DNA of 64,000 nt from Klugiella xanthotipulae (GTDB lineage Bacteria > Actinomycetota > Actinomycetes > Actinomycetales > Microbacteriaceae), in assembly GCF_006716695.1 (NCBI RefSeq), contig NZ_VFPN01000003.1:62001-126000 (forward strand). The letters are read 5' to 3'. The position numbers and the translations under genes are program-made. Positions 56,026 through 63,989 of the stretch are shown one piece after another (the first letter of the stretch is position 1; the number at the start of each line of letters is the position of its first letter). The notes under the pieces are model-generated. The model was not told the DNA's origin. It saw only the letters and a program-made list of their open reading frames with translations, and ran no database searches.

Positions 56026-56861
56026 ACCCCATCGACCTGCTAACAGAGCCCCTCGGCTACGCTTTTATGCAGCGCGCACTGCTCGTTACCGTGATTGCAA
56101 GTATTGTCTGTGCTGTGTTGAGTTCCTGGCTTATACTCATCGGCTGGTCACTGATGGGGGATGCGGTGTCGCATGCGGTCTTGCCCGGTGTGGTTATTGC
56201 CTATGCGCTTGGCGTCCCTTTTGCCCTGGGGGCGCTCGCTTTCGGCGGGGGAGCGGTGTTCCTTATTGGGGTTGTCCGGGGCCGCTCAGAGCTGAAGGAG
56301 GACGCCGCAATCGGGATCGTTTTCACCTCCCTTTTTGCACTGGGACTCGTCTTGATCTCGATCATCCCCAGCCAGGTGGACCTTCAGCACATCCTTTTTG
56401 GCAATTTGCTGGGCACCACGAGCGGCGATATGTGGCAGGTCGTGGTGGTCGCGGCGGTTGTGCTCACTACCGTGGTCGTCAAACGGCGTGACCTCACACT
56501 TTTTGCCTTCGACCCGGTGCAGGCCCACACCGTTGGATTATCCGTGCGTCGGCTTAACGCCCTCCTGCTGGGTCTCCTGGCGCTCACCGTTGTGGTGGCA
56601 CTTCAGGCGGTGGGTGTGATCCTCGTCGTGGCGATGCTGATTATCCCGGGGGCGACCTCCCTATTGCTCACTAGGCGCCTGAGTCGGATGCTGTGGGCTG
56701 GCCCTCTGTTGGCCGCCGGATGCGCCGTGCTGGGCCTCTACATTAGCTACTACGCCAATACCTCTTCGGGTGGGATGGTCGTGCTGATTCAGGGGCTCGT
56801 CTTTTTTGTTGTGTTCGGGGCAACGCGTTTCCGCGTGAGGCGTCAGGCTCTGCAGAGCTAG
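56022..56861 (+). CDS. Zinc/manganese ABC transporter permease
   Basis: A 279-residue integral membrane protein of the ABC-3 (ZnuB/MntB) family with about eight hydrophobic helices. The conserved stretch WSLMGDAVSHAVLPGVV, at about residues 42-58, and the C-terminal AMLIIPGATSLLLTRRL are typical. It is the last of the three-gene importer. No strong terminator is seen before the tRNA-Arg gene 57 bp downstream. Confidence 0.93.
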   Translation: MNPIDLLTEPLGYAFMQRALLVTVIASIVCAVLSSWLILIGWSLMGDAVSHAVLPGVVIAYALGVPFALGALAFGGGAVFLIGVVRGRSELKEDAAIGIVFTSLFALGLVLISIIPSQVDLQHILFGNLLGTTSGDMWQVVVVAAVVLTTVVVKRRDLTLFAFDPVQAHTVGLSVRRLNALLLGLLALTVVVALQAVGVILVVAMLIIPGATSLLLTRRLSRMLWAGPLLAAGCAVLGLYISYYANTSSGGMVVLIQGLVFFVVFGATRFRVRRQALQS

Positions 56862-56877
56862 CTATCGGCTGGTTGCG

Positions 56878-56907
56878 GTGACGAGGTACGGGAGACTGCG
56901 CTAAGGT
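56878..56907 (+). promoter_or_regulatory. Promoter of tRNA-Arg
   Basis: GTGACG (56878-56883) and TAAGGT (56902-56907) are 18 bases apart; the predicted start is about 5-6 bases before the mature tRNA 5' end. Confidence 0.45.
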
Positions 56908-56918
56908 AGTGGTTTGTC

Positions 56919-56991
56919 GCCCCCGTAGCTCAGGGGATAGAGCAACAGCCTTCTAATCTGTCGGTCGCTGGTTCGAATCCAGCCGGGGGCA
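56919..56991 (+). tRNA. tRNA-Arg (anticodon TCT), element attachment site
   Basis: Cloverleaf: acceptor GCCCCCG/CGGGGGC, D stem GCTC/GAGC, anticodon loop CTTCTAA, variable loop CGGTC, T arm GCTGG-TTCGAAT-CCAGC, discriminator A. The anticodon stem ACAGC/TCTGT has a C-T mismatch at the pair next to the loop (31-39). CCA is not encoded (CCT follows). The serine recombinase frame runs antisense into the 3' half and stops at 56953, so this gene is probably the integration target, with its 3' half supplied by the element. Confidence 0.9.
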
Positions 56992-58668
56992 CCTGATGTT
57001 CGACGTTCCAACTTGCAGCCAAATGCTTGGGGTTGGGACTTCGGACTCGTTGCTCGTGGCTGCTCGTTGTGTGGACCATTCGTGTGCTGCTTTGGTTTTT
57101 TCCTGGTTGAGGACGGTATCGAAGGGTGTTGCGAATTCTGGTCTGATGGTGTGGTTTTCGTCGATGTAGATTTTCTCGAAGAAGGCTTGGTTGCAGAGTC
57201 GGCGGGTGTGGTCATCGCATCCGTTATAGATGCGGGATATGTCTGCGGCGAGTTCGAGGCAGTCGTTGATGTGGAGGCGTGCTTCGGCGTAGTCGTTGTG
57301 GTGTTCGGCGAGGCGGGAATCGATGGTGTCGAGTTCGGCTCGGAGGGTGTTCTGTTTTGCTGTGAACTGTTCGAGGGTGATTGCGTCAGCGAGGTGAGCG
57401 TTCAGCAGTCGGTCTTGTTCTGCGAGGTTTTTCGTTCGACGGGTGCTGAGTTCGGCGGCTTCGGTCCCCGCGGCCGCGGTGAGCCGGTCAAGCTCGAAGT
57501 TGAGCGATTCGCGGAGGACGTCTACTGTTTCGCGCGGGATGTGGATGTTCTTGTAGTAGTTCGTGACGAGGTTTTCGATGTCTGTGGCGTGTAGGGCTTT
57601 TTGGGTGCAGTTGGTGGTGCGTTGGTGCCGGCCGGAACAGACGAAGTAGGGGTAGATTGTGCCGCTTCCTGAGCGGGCGTGGTTGATCATGAGGCGGGAG
57701 TCGCATGACCCGCAGAACACTGTGCCTTTGAGGTAGTGGTCGTGTCGTTGTGTGCGGTCGCCGGAGAGGTTGTGGGCGGAGAGGACGCTCTGCACGGCGA
57801 GCCATACTTCGGGTTCAACGAGGCGGTGGTGTTCTCCGTCGTAGCGGACGCTTTTGTAGACGACGTCGCCCTTGTAATAGGGGCTGCGGAGCATCCTGTG
57901 CAGGGATGATACCGGGACTGCCCGGGACGGGCGTTTGGGTGTTGGGAGCGTCGTGAGGCCTTTTAGCGCGAGTTCTTTCTGGAGCTCGGAGAGACTGTAG
58001 TTCCCTGATGCGTAGGCTTGGAACGCCCAGGCGACGAGGGGTGCACGTTCTGGGTCGGTCGCAACGGAGCGCACTTCCCGACCGAGTTTGTCACGTTCAA
58101 GGGTGTTGAGATACCCGAGGGGTGCCTTGGTAGGGGTGCCGCCGCTCATCGCTTTCTGGGTCATACCTTTGACAACTTCGGTGGCGAGGTTGCGGGAGTA
58201 GAACTCGGCAATAGTTGACATGATGCCGTGCAGGAGCATCCCTGACGGGGTCTCATCAATGTTCTCGGTAGCCGATACGAGGGTGACGCCAGCTTCTTGG
58301 AGGGCATAGTGGATCGCGACGTCGTCGGCACGGTTCCGGGCGAGTCGATCGACTTTATGAACGATGCAGTACTTGACCCGGTGGGTCTTGACGTACCGGA
58401 TCATCTCTTGCAGCGCAGGCCGGTCTGCTTTCTTGGCTGACTCTCCAGCATCAACAAATTCCTCGATGACTGACGCGCCGATCTGTGCCGCTTTCTTCTG
58501 GTTTGCAGCCCGCTGGGCCGGGATTGAAAACCCTTCCGCTTTGCCTCCTTTCTCGGCCTGTTCTTTTGTTGACACGCGAAGGTAAGAAACCGCTGATGCC
58601 AGATCACGTTCAGACAGTTGGGCTTCGGCAATGGTTGTGGAGGGGGTGAGCAGGCTCTGAGTGAGCAT
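56953..58668 (-). CDS. Large serine recombinase (integrase)
   Basis: A 571-residue site-specific recombinase. The N-terminal resolvase domain has the catalytic S33 in YLRVSTKEQ, followed by HKVDRLARNRADD; the recombinase domain spans about residues 185-300 (APLGYLNT onward); a zinc ribbon (CGSCDSRL, YFVCSGRH, NC) and a long C-terminal coiled coil follow. The last residues (CPRLDSNQRPTD) are antisense tRNA-Arg sequence, not conserved protein. AAAGGAG lies 6 bases before ATG 58668. Its place beside the tRNA marks the element's left boundary. Confidence 0.93.
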   Translation of the reverse strand: MLTQSLLTPSTTIAEAQLSERDLASAVSYLRVSTKEQAEKGGKAEGFSIPAQRAANQKKAAQIGASVIEEFVDAGESAKKADRPALQEMIRYVKTHRVKYCIVHKVDRLARNRADDVAIHYALQEAGVTLVSATENIDETPSGMLLHGIMSTIAEFYSRNLATEVVKGMTQKAMSGGTPTKAPLGYLNTLERDKLGREVRSVATDPERAPLVAWAFQAYASGNYSLSELQKELALKGLTTLPTPKRPSRAVPVSSLHRMLRSPYYKGDVVYKSVRYDGEHHRLVEPEVWLAVQSVLSAHNLSGDRTQRHDHYLKGTVFCGSCDSRLMINHARSGSGTIYPYFVCSGRHQRTTNCTQKALHATDIENLVTNYYKNIHIPRETVDVLRESLNFELDRLTAAAGTEAAELSTRRTKNLAEQDRLLNAHLADAITLEQFTAKQNTLRAELDTIDSRLAEHHNDYAEARLHINDCLELAADISRIYNGCDDHTRRLCNQAFFEKIYIDENHTIRPEFATPFDTVLNQEKTKAAHEWSTQRAATSNESEVPTPSIWLQVGTSNIRCPRLDSNQRPTD

Positions 58669-58881
58669 CGAGGGCTCCTTTCAATCGTGTCGAGCAGGCA
58701 AGCCGCGAGTGGTGTGTGGGGCGCGGGTGGCTGCCGAGAGGTGCGAGGCCTGGAAGGCCTGCGGCTGCATTCCCTGGGGAGCAGAAGCTCCGAGCAGGGG
58801 TCCGCCCGTGGTGTGTAACGCGCCCCGAAATCTCTTGTTTATCGGGCTTGGCTTGTGATGTTACCTCTGCCTGCCAGTGTG
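58669..58881. other. Element intergenic region upstream of the recombinase
   Basis: This 213-bp gap between the small gene and the recombinase contains only the recombinase ribosome binding site and short repeats such as two AGGCCT copies near 58748-58762. A promoter for the recombinase probably lies here, but none is clear. Confidence 0.35.
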
Positions 58882-59094
58882 TTAGCGGTGGGTGCCGGGC
58901 TTCAGCGAAGACGGCGGTGCCTTCTCTTCCCTGGCCGCGCGCGCGTCGGTGACGCGTTGCAGCGCAAGACGGATAAACGCCTCGGTGAGCTTCCCCACGT
59001 CAGGCTCCGTACGGTGGACGGCACGCACCGTGAGAACACGTTCATCCCGAGGAACGTAGTCCGTCGTGCGCTGATAGACACGGGTACGACCCAT
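58882..59094 (-). CDS. Small basic hypothetical protein of the element
   Basis: A 70-residue basic protein I do not recognise. Its ATG overlaps the TGA of the DUF4913 gene (TGATG), which supports real, coupled translation. The N-terminus (RTRVYQRTTDYVPRDERV) is Arg-rich, and LTEAFIRLALQRV looks helical. The small size and charge would suit a DNA-binding accessory factor, for example for excision, but nothing in the sequence proves this. Confidence 0.6.
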   Translation of the reverse strand: MGRTRVYQRTTDYVPRDERVLTVRAVHRTEPDVGKLTEAFIRLALQRVTDARAAREEKAPPSSLKPGTHR

Positions 59095-59711
59095 CAGAAT
59101 CCACCAGCATTCTCATCGACAACGGTCGTGGATGCAGCTTCCAAGTTCTGAACTCGTGTCGTGACCTGCTCGTGGACGTAGTCGAGGAAGTCGTTTGTGC
59201 GCTGACTGACGGGACGCTCTCCTGCATCGGGTTCTGTCCAGTCTTCAGATTCACCACCCGGCCAGGGGGTGACGCGGGTCGGCCGGTCTCGGTCGAGGCG
59301 GGTTCCGGAGATCGTGACCCAGTCACGGAGCCGCTCGCGGGCGGCAGCGAATTCGTGGTGCCACATCACCGCCTGGTTACCTTTTGCTTGCGGGTCGTAG
59401 GAGAACAACCAATATTGACGTAGAGCCGAAAGCTCCCAGACCAGTTCAGGGTGTCGATGCCACATCGGCGGCACGATCTGTGCGGGGAGGCCGTATTCGT
59501 GCCGTAGCCAATCGACCCAGGCGTTGAGGGCGAGGAGTTCAACTTCTAGGTCGCCGGGCTGTAGCGTCCGAAAATTGATTGGGCGTGGGACGCTACCCAA
59601 CTCGTCGTTGATGTGCTGCTCGTATTGCTCTTTCACGATCAGCTCAAGAGCGTCCGCGAGCTCGGCTTCCGAGTCCTCGAAGGCTTCAGCTTCGTTGTTG
59701 TGCGTGTCCAT
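59094..59711 (-). CDS. DUF4913-domain protein
   Basis: A 205-residue protein. The DUF4913-like domain lies at about residues 60-130, with ALNAWVDWLRHEYGLP, VPPMWHRHPELVWELSAL and MWHHEFAAARERLRDWV. An acidic N-terminus and a Glu/Pro/Asp-rich middle flank it. Proteins with this domain are common on actinobacterial plasmids and integrative elements, and their function is unknown. It follows ssb by 12 bp and is coupled to the small downstream gene. Confidence 0.8.
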   Translation of the reverse strand: MDTHNNEAEAFEDSEAELADALELIVKEQYEQHINDELGSVPRPINFRTLQPGDLEVELLALNAWVDWLRHEYGLPAQIVPPMWHRHPELVWELSALRQYWLFSYDPQAKGNQAVMWHHEFAAARERLRDWVTISGTRLDRDRPTRVTPWPGGESEDWTEPDAGERPVSQRTNDFLDYVHEQVTTRVQNLEAASTTVVDENAGGF

Positions 59712-59723
59712 GGTCTTGTGGGC

Positions 59724-60233
59724 CTATCGGGCGATCTGCGGACGGGAGTCGGTAGCAACACCGGCCGGCGTGGGTTCTGTCTCAAGGGTCGTTTCCCGCT
59801 GTTCGAGGGCGGCCTGGACGAGGTCGGTGCCGACAGGCTCCTTCGTCGCGGATTCGCGCTCCGTCTCACGTCCGCGTGGGGTGCGGTCAACGGTGTAGGT
59901 GGTTCGGTTGCCGTCATGCCCGACGCGGGCCGCGACGAATTGTTCACGCTGGACGTCTTCACCGTCGATCTTCTGGGCGTAAGAGCGCACGTCGCCTTCG
60001 GCGATAAACCGGTCACCTTTCTGGAACTGCGTGTATGCACGTTCTGCGGCTTTTCGGAAGACCACGAGATCGGTGAACGTCGGATCCAGCGGCGTGAAGA
60101 CTCCGTCTTCAGATCGGCTGAAGTGCTCCTGACCCACTCTCGCGTAGAAGCGGGCATCACCTGAACCGGTGAATGTGAGTTGGGGGTCCGAAGCGATAAA
60201 GCCGGAGAGTGAGAGTTTTGTTGTAATAGCCAT
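59724..60233 (-). CDS. ssb: Element-encoded single-stranded DNA-binding protein
   Basis: A 169-residue protein with an OB-fold SSB core: TTKLSLSGFIASDPQLTFT, RFYARVGQEHF and FQKGDRFIAEGDVRSY. The C-terminal tail (ending DSRPQIAR) lacks the acidic DDDIPF-type tip of chromosomal SSB, so it may not recruit the same partners. I chose ATG 60233 because GGAGGT lies 6 bases upstream; the longer in-frame start at 60287 lacks this. It sits between the coupling protein and DUF4913 genes, in keeping with protection of transferred DNA. Confidence 0.86.
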   Translation of the reverse strand: MAITTKLSLSGFIASDPQLTFTGSGDARFYARVGQEHFSRSEDGVFTPLDPTFTDLVVFRKAAERAYTQFQKGDRFIAEGDVRSYAQKIDGEDVQREQFVAARVGHDGNRTTYTVDRTPRGRETERESATKEPVGTDLVQAALEQRETTLETEPTPAGVATDSRPQIAR

Positions 60234-60261
60234 CGGGTGACCTCCGCAGGGTAGTAGGTGG

Positions 60262-60281
60262 GGCAGCCCGAATCGGCTGCC
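60262..60281 (-). promoter_or_regulatory. Stem-loop upstream of element ssb
   Basis: GGCAGCC and GGCTGCC flank a 6-base loop in the 152-bp gap between the coupling protein and ssb, without a following T run. It could be an attenuator, or a weak terminator for the coupling-protein transcript. No promoter was recognised in the same gap. Confidence 0.4.
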
Positions 60282-60385
60282 TGACAAAGAGGTACGGAGG
60301 CGAAGCCCTCAGGCCCGATGCCGGTGGTCCTTGAGACACCGGGACGCCGTGAACGTGGCTCGCGAGACGAATGGTAACGACACAG

Positions 60386-62149
60386 CTATTGAGGCTCGTC
60401 CCCGCCCATTTGCGCCTCCACAGCTGCCTTTTGGGTTTTCAGTAGCTGGGCGTCGGGACGTGTCGGCCAGGCGCGCAGGCGGGTGATGATTGGGCGGGCG
60501 GAGCGCAGCATGACGACGCCGGTGCCGAACGGTAGTGTGCGGAGGGCGTCCGGTGGCAGGATGGGAACTCGTCGGATGGAACTTTGGGCAGACCGGCCGC
60601 CACCAGCATCTGTGGTGGTGGAGTAGGTCGTTTCGTCTCGGTCGCCAATGAGAGTCGCGATGTCTTGGAGATCCCTGGAATTGGACGCCCCACCCAGGAT
60701 GATCTTCACGATGGAGGCGTCCCAGATAGCGTTGGCGTTGTTGTCGCCCCATTTTTCTCGTGCCTGGGCCAAGGACTGTAGAACGGGCAGCGTCGTGATC
60801 CCCGTGCCGCCACCTTCGGCCATGAGCGTTGGGAGTGACGGCAACGGGGCAAGGTTACCGATTTCATCGAGAGCGAGGAGCATCGGCGGGTCCATGCGTG
60901 CACCGGCAGAGCGGGCAGCGATCTTTCGTGCCGTTTCAACGAGGTCCTCCACGAATGCTGCGACCAGGGCGGATGACGCACCGGCCCCCGCGCCCGTGGC
61001 TAGCAGGTAGAGCGTGCCGCGGTTGCGGAGGAATTCCACGGGGTCAAACTCTTCATCGGGGCTGGGGGAGACCGCCGTTAGTACGCGAGGGTCAGCCAGG
61101 GCGGAGAACGCGAGGGACACGCCTTGCCAGATAGAGTCCCGTGTTCGAGGGTCTGCCTGGATCATGGAGTCCAGGGATTCTGCCCACCCGTCGGCAGCGT
61201 CAGGGTGGGTGAAGAGAATACGTACAGCGTCGGCGGCGCTCGTGGGGTTGAGCGCCCACTGGTAGAGCATCTTCGTGCTCAGCCCGTCCAACGCGGCGGC
61301 GTGGAGGAGGGCCTGGATAGCGGCGGTAGTTTTACCTTCCCAGAAGCTCGCATCCGAGACACCGCCAAACCCTGTCGCGGAAGCCAATCCCTTGGCTCGG
61401 ATCATGGCGGTGAGCGGATCCTGACACCCACGAACGGGCGACCACCGCAACCCAGACGGTAGCCCGGGAACAAGCTGTTGCGGGTCAAAGACGGCCACCG
61501 GTCCGATAGCTTCCCGGGCGGTGATTGTGGCAGTGAGGTTGTCTGGCCGGGTGGATGTCGTAATGACTGCCCCAGGGGCGTCGAGGATCGCGTTGATGAC
61601 AATGTGGAGGCCTTTGCCGGAGCGGGGAGGCCCAATCAGAAGCACAGAATCCTCGACAGTCGCCCACACCGGTTCCCTCTTTGCCGTCCCGAGAAGATAG
61701 CCCAGATCGGGGGCGGTGACACGTTGTCCGAGGGAGGGCCGAAGGGTTTTCGCGCGGGATAGGAGGGCCTTCGCGGACGCGACACGTCGGATTTCATCCG
61801 CCGATGCTGTCCCCGGGATGTTGTGGACCTCATTCCGCTCACGAACCCCACGGAACACACGCCATCCCCAGACGAGAATGGCCCCGCAGGCGCTGAGCAG
61901 CACCACGACGACACCCCAGTACAGAAACGGGTTCAGCCCCGGCGCACCCACGGCTCCGCCGGGGTCGGCCGCGGTGAACACCGCCGCAAGCCCCGATGCC
62001 GGGCCACCCGTTGGTGCAGGTAGCCCGGCAATAAACGCGGCCACAGATGCGGCCCCACGTAGGAGCGCTGCGGTCAGCGCGGTAGCCCCGAACCCTCCGA
62101 GCGCGATATTCAGTAGGGCGTCGTTTGCTGATCTCGCGTGCTGCACCAT
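60386..62149 (-). CDS. Type IV coupling protein (VirD4/TraG-like ATPase)
   Basis: A 587-residue membrane ATPase that would bring relaxase-DNA to a conjugative pore. Two hydrophobic regions (about 14-42 and 76-98) anchor it; Walker A is GPPRSGKG (173-180) and Walker B MLLALDEIGNLAP (D428, E429). The region after Walker B (GGTGITTLPVLQSLAQAREKWG, then KIILGGASNSRDLQDIA) matches TraG/TraD-like proteins of actinobacteria. ATG 62149 has GGAAGGAGG upstream. Neither relaxase nor other type IV secretion genes are in view. Confidence 0.88.
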   Translation of the reverse strand: MVQHARSANDALLNIALGGFGATALTAALLRGAASVAAFIAGLPAPTGGPASGLAAVFTAADPGGAVGAPGLNPFLYWGVVVVLLSACGAILVWGWRVFRGVRERNEVHNIPGTASADEIRRVASAKALLSRAKTLRPSLGQRVTAPDLGYLLGTAKREPVWATVEDSVLLIGPPRSGKGLHIVINAILDAPGAVITTSTRPDNLTATITAREAIGPVAVFDPQQLVPGLPSGLRWSPVRGCQDPLTAMIRAKGLASATGFGGVSDASFWEGKTTAAIQALLHAAALDGLSTKMLYQWALNPTSAADAVRILFTHPDAADGWAESLDSMIQADPRTRDSIWQGVSLAFSALADPRVLTAVSPSPDEEFDPVEFLRNRGTLYLLATGAGAGASSALVAAFVEDLVETARKIAARSAGARMDPPMLLALDEIGNLAPLPSLPTLMAEGGGTGITTLPVLQSLAQAREKWGDNNANAIWDASIVKIILGGASNSRDLQDIATLIGDRDETTYSTTTDAGGGRSAQSSIRRVPILPPDALRTLPFGTGVVMLRSARPIITRLRAWPTRPDAQLLKTQKAAVEAQMGGDEPQ

Positions 62150-62207
62150 GAGCGGTGCCTCCTTCCCCGCCGCTCGCGCGGCATGAGGAAGGTAGGGAGA
62201 CCCGCGG

Positions 62208-62783
62208 TCAGGGGAGCGTCTGGATACTCACTCGTCCCGAGACCCGCCCGACAAAGGCGAGTTCTCCCGCCATGCGGAGTTGCTCATCTTTGCCGATCGT
62301 GGTGTGCACGAGCCCGTCGTGTGTAGCGGGGACATGTTTCATCACAAGACACACTGCAACGTGTTCCCCGGGAGCAAAGCCATCCCCGACGAGGTCGATG
62401 AGCGAGGTAGGCGTGCGAGGCGGTTCCGAAGTGCGAGTGGGTGCACAGGCCGAGGGCGGACGTGGCGGTGTCAGAATGTCGACATGACGAGACCCGTCAC
62501 TCTCGTGAATTTCAACCCGCGTAGGCCTCGCCAGCGAACTCACCGCGTCGGTAATAGCGGCGCCAAGAGCAGACCGGTGAACCCGGGCATCGTTCAGGGG
62601 CTCTCCGTTGAGAATCACTACGGCATGGTCTGCGTCCTGAAACTTCGCAACCACAACCGGCAGGCCATGCGGTTCAGACGCTCGTAACGGATGTTCCATT
62701 TTGTTGGCCGTGAGGCGGCGGGTTCCCCCGCGCATCCGATGTGTTGTTAACGAGTCTGACCACCGTAAACCTTTAAACTTCAT
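62208..62783 (-). CDS. Hypothetical protein of the element
   Basis: Unrecognised, up to 191 residues. Two segments look structured: about 40-90 (AVVILNGEPLNDARV then VSSLARPTRVEIHESDGSR) and about 125-190 (GFAPGEHVAVCLVMKHVP), separated by a Pro/Thr/Ser-rich linker with PPRPPSACAPTRTSEPPRTP. No membrane segment or known motif is seen. An in-frame ATG at 62699 is an alternative start. It precedes the coupling-protein gene by 58 bp on the same strand, so the two may be co-expressed. Confidence 0.55.
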   Translation of the reverse strand: MKFKGLRWSDSLTTHRMRGGTRRLTANKMEHPLRASEPHGLPVVVAKFQDADHAVVILNGEPLNDARVHRSALGAAITDAVSSLARPTRVEIHESDGSRHVDILTPPRPPSACAPTRTSEPPRTPTSLIDLVGDGFAPGEHVAVCLVMKHVPATHDGLVHTTIGKDEQLRMAGELAFVGRVSGRVSIQTLP

Positions 62784-62885
62784 AGGGGATAGGTACGAGG
62801 CACGGTCTTCATGAGTGTGGGGTGGAGCGCCTTAGCCCAGGCGGCCGCTACCCTGTTAAGGGATGCTTTATGTATGAGGAGCGTA

Positions 62886-63989
62886 ATGCCAGATCTAGAA
62901 GAGAACGCCGCGCCGGATTTAGTGGGGAACGAAAAAGCCGAGAATGTCGAGGTAGCGCCCTCAATTTCATTAGGTTCTGACCTCGTGGCACGAACTAGAA
63001 TTGCGAAAGCTTTCGTTACAAATGCACCTCAAATCGATGTTAGTCGCTTAATCGCCCCCTCCACCCTAAATGCTATTCAATCAATGCAGACGGCAAGATT
63101 CTCTGAATTGATTTCCGCGATGAAATCAGTGAATCCGGTAGTTGATTTGAGCCCATTTGTGGAGAGTGTCAATGTGTCTCAGTCATTTGCTACAGGAATC
63201 GCTCCGCTTATTGCCAAAATTCAAACTTCGGTTCCGAAAATAAGCTTCCCGACTGTTGCCCGATTCATGATTCCAACTTTAAGCTGGATCGCTCAAGACC
63301 AACTTGATAGAATATTCGAGAGGATTGACTGGGAATCTCTGCGTCGTCGCAGTCTTATACCTGCGAATTGGCCTGAAAATTTCGAGGAATTTCTGCCTGC
63401 TATTGAGGAGGCACTTAACGTAGAAGGCTTGCCTCTGGCATGGGTTCCAAGACGCGAGATTTTCTTGAAGCTTGTAACGGCATCGAGTGCCGAGGAGCGG
63501 ATAGTTATCCTCCATGAACATCGCGATGCTGTGCTTGAAGATTGTACAAAATTAGTTTTAGGATTTGAGAATGACTTTATGGCTGCACAAATACCACTTG
63601 CTGAAGAGGTTATTGAGGCGTGTCATTCTGGGCATTGGCGTGTTGCTGCTGTATCTGCTGTGATGATCGTTCATACGATTGTTGAAAACCTTGACTGGCC
63701 TACCAACCCGCAAGGGCTAGTAAAGAATCACGGATTCGCAGGGTCATCTGTGTCCGATGAAACGATTGAGAAGGCTACTCGGGCTCCATTCGTTTCTTTC
63801 TATGTCGAATGGCACCCTAAATCCGGTAAGCCTCAGCCTAAGGGTATTGCTCGTCATATGATATCGCATCGGGTTTCTGATGAGCATCTAGATGAGCATA
63901 ATTGCATGATAGCTGTAATGCTAATGGCCTCGCTCATGGAGTCCGTTTTCCAGCTTGGATTGGGTGATGCTATAACTGTCGTCACTTAG
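62886..63989 (+). CDS. AT-rich cargo protein with possible C-terminal HEPN-type motif
   Basis: A 367-residue protein of unknown function, on the opposite strand to the rest of the element and clearly poorer in GC by eye. The N-terminal 130 residues are Ser/Val/Ala-rich without a motif. The middle (about 159-270) is a helical region with NWPENFEEFLPAIEE, LPLAWVPRREIF and HEHRDAVLEDC, a combination I associate with uncharacterised actinobacterial proteins. The C-terminus has R323-HMIS-H328, the RxxxxH spacing of HEPN RNases, followed by DEHNCMIAVMLMASL, like the helix after such motifs. GAGGAG lies 4 bases before ATG 62886, which decides the start. Confidence 0.6.
   Translation: MPDLEENAAPDLVGNEKAENVEVAPSISLGSDLVARTRIAKAFVTNAPQIDVSRLIAPSTLNAIQSMQTARFSELISAMKSVNPVVDLSPFVESVNVSQSFATGIAPLIAKIQTSVPKISFPTVARFMIPTLSWIAQDQLDRIFERIDWESLRRRSLIPANWPENFEEFLPAIEEALNVEGLPLAWVPRREIFLKLVTASSAEERIVILHEHRDAVLEDCTKLVLGFENDFMAAQIPLAEEVIEACHSGHWRVAAVSAVMIVHTIVENLDWPTNPQGLVKNHGFAGSSVSDETIEKATRAPFVSFYVEWHPKSGKPQPKGIARHMISHRVSDEHLDEHNCMIAVMLMASLMESVFQLGLGDAITVVT

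Noticed and set aside
57013-57594. 193-codon plus-strand frame opposite the serine recombinase
   Set aside because: It is antisense to conserved recombinase motifs including the zinc ribbon and coiled coil, and begins just after the tRNA with no ribosome binding site.
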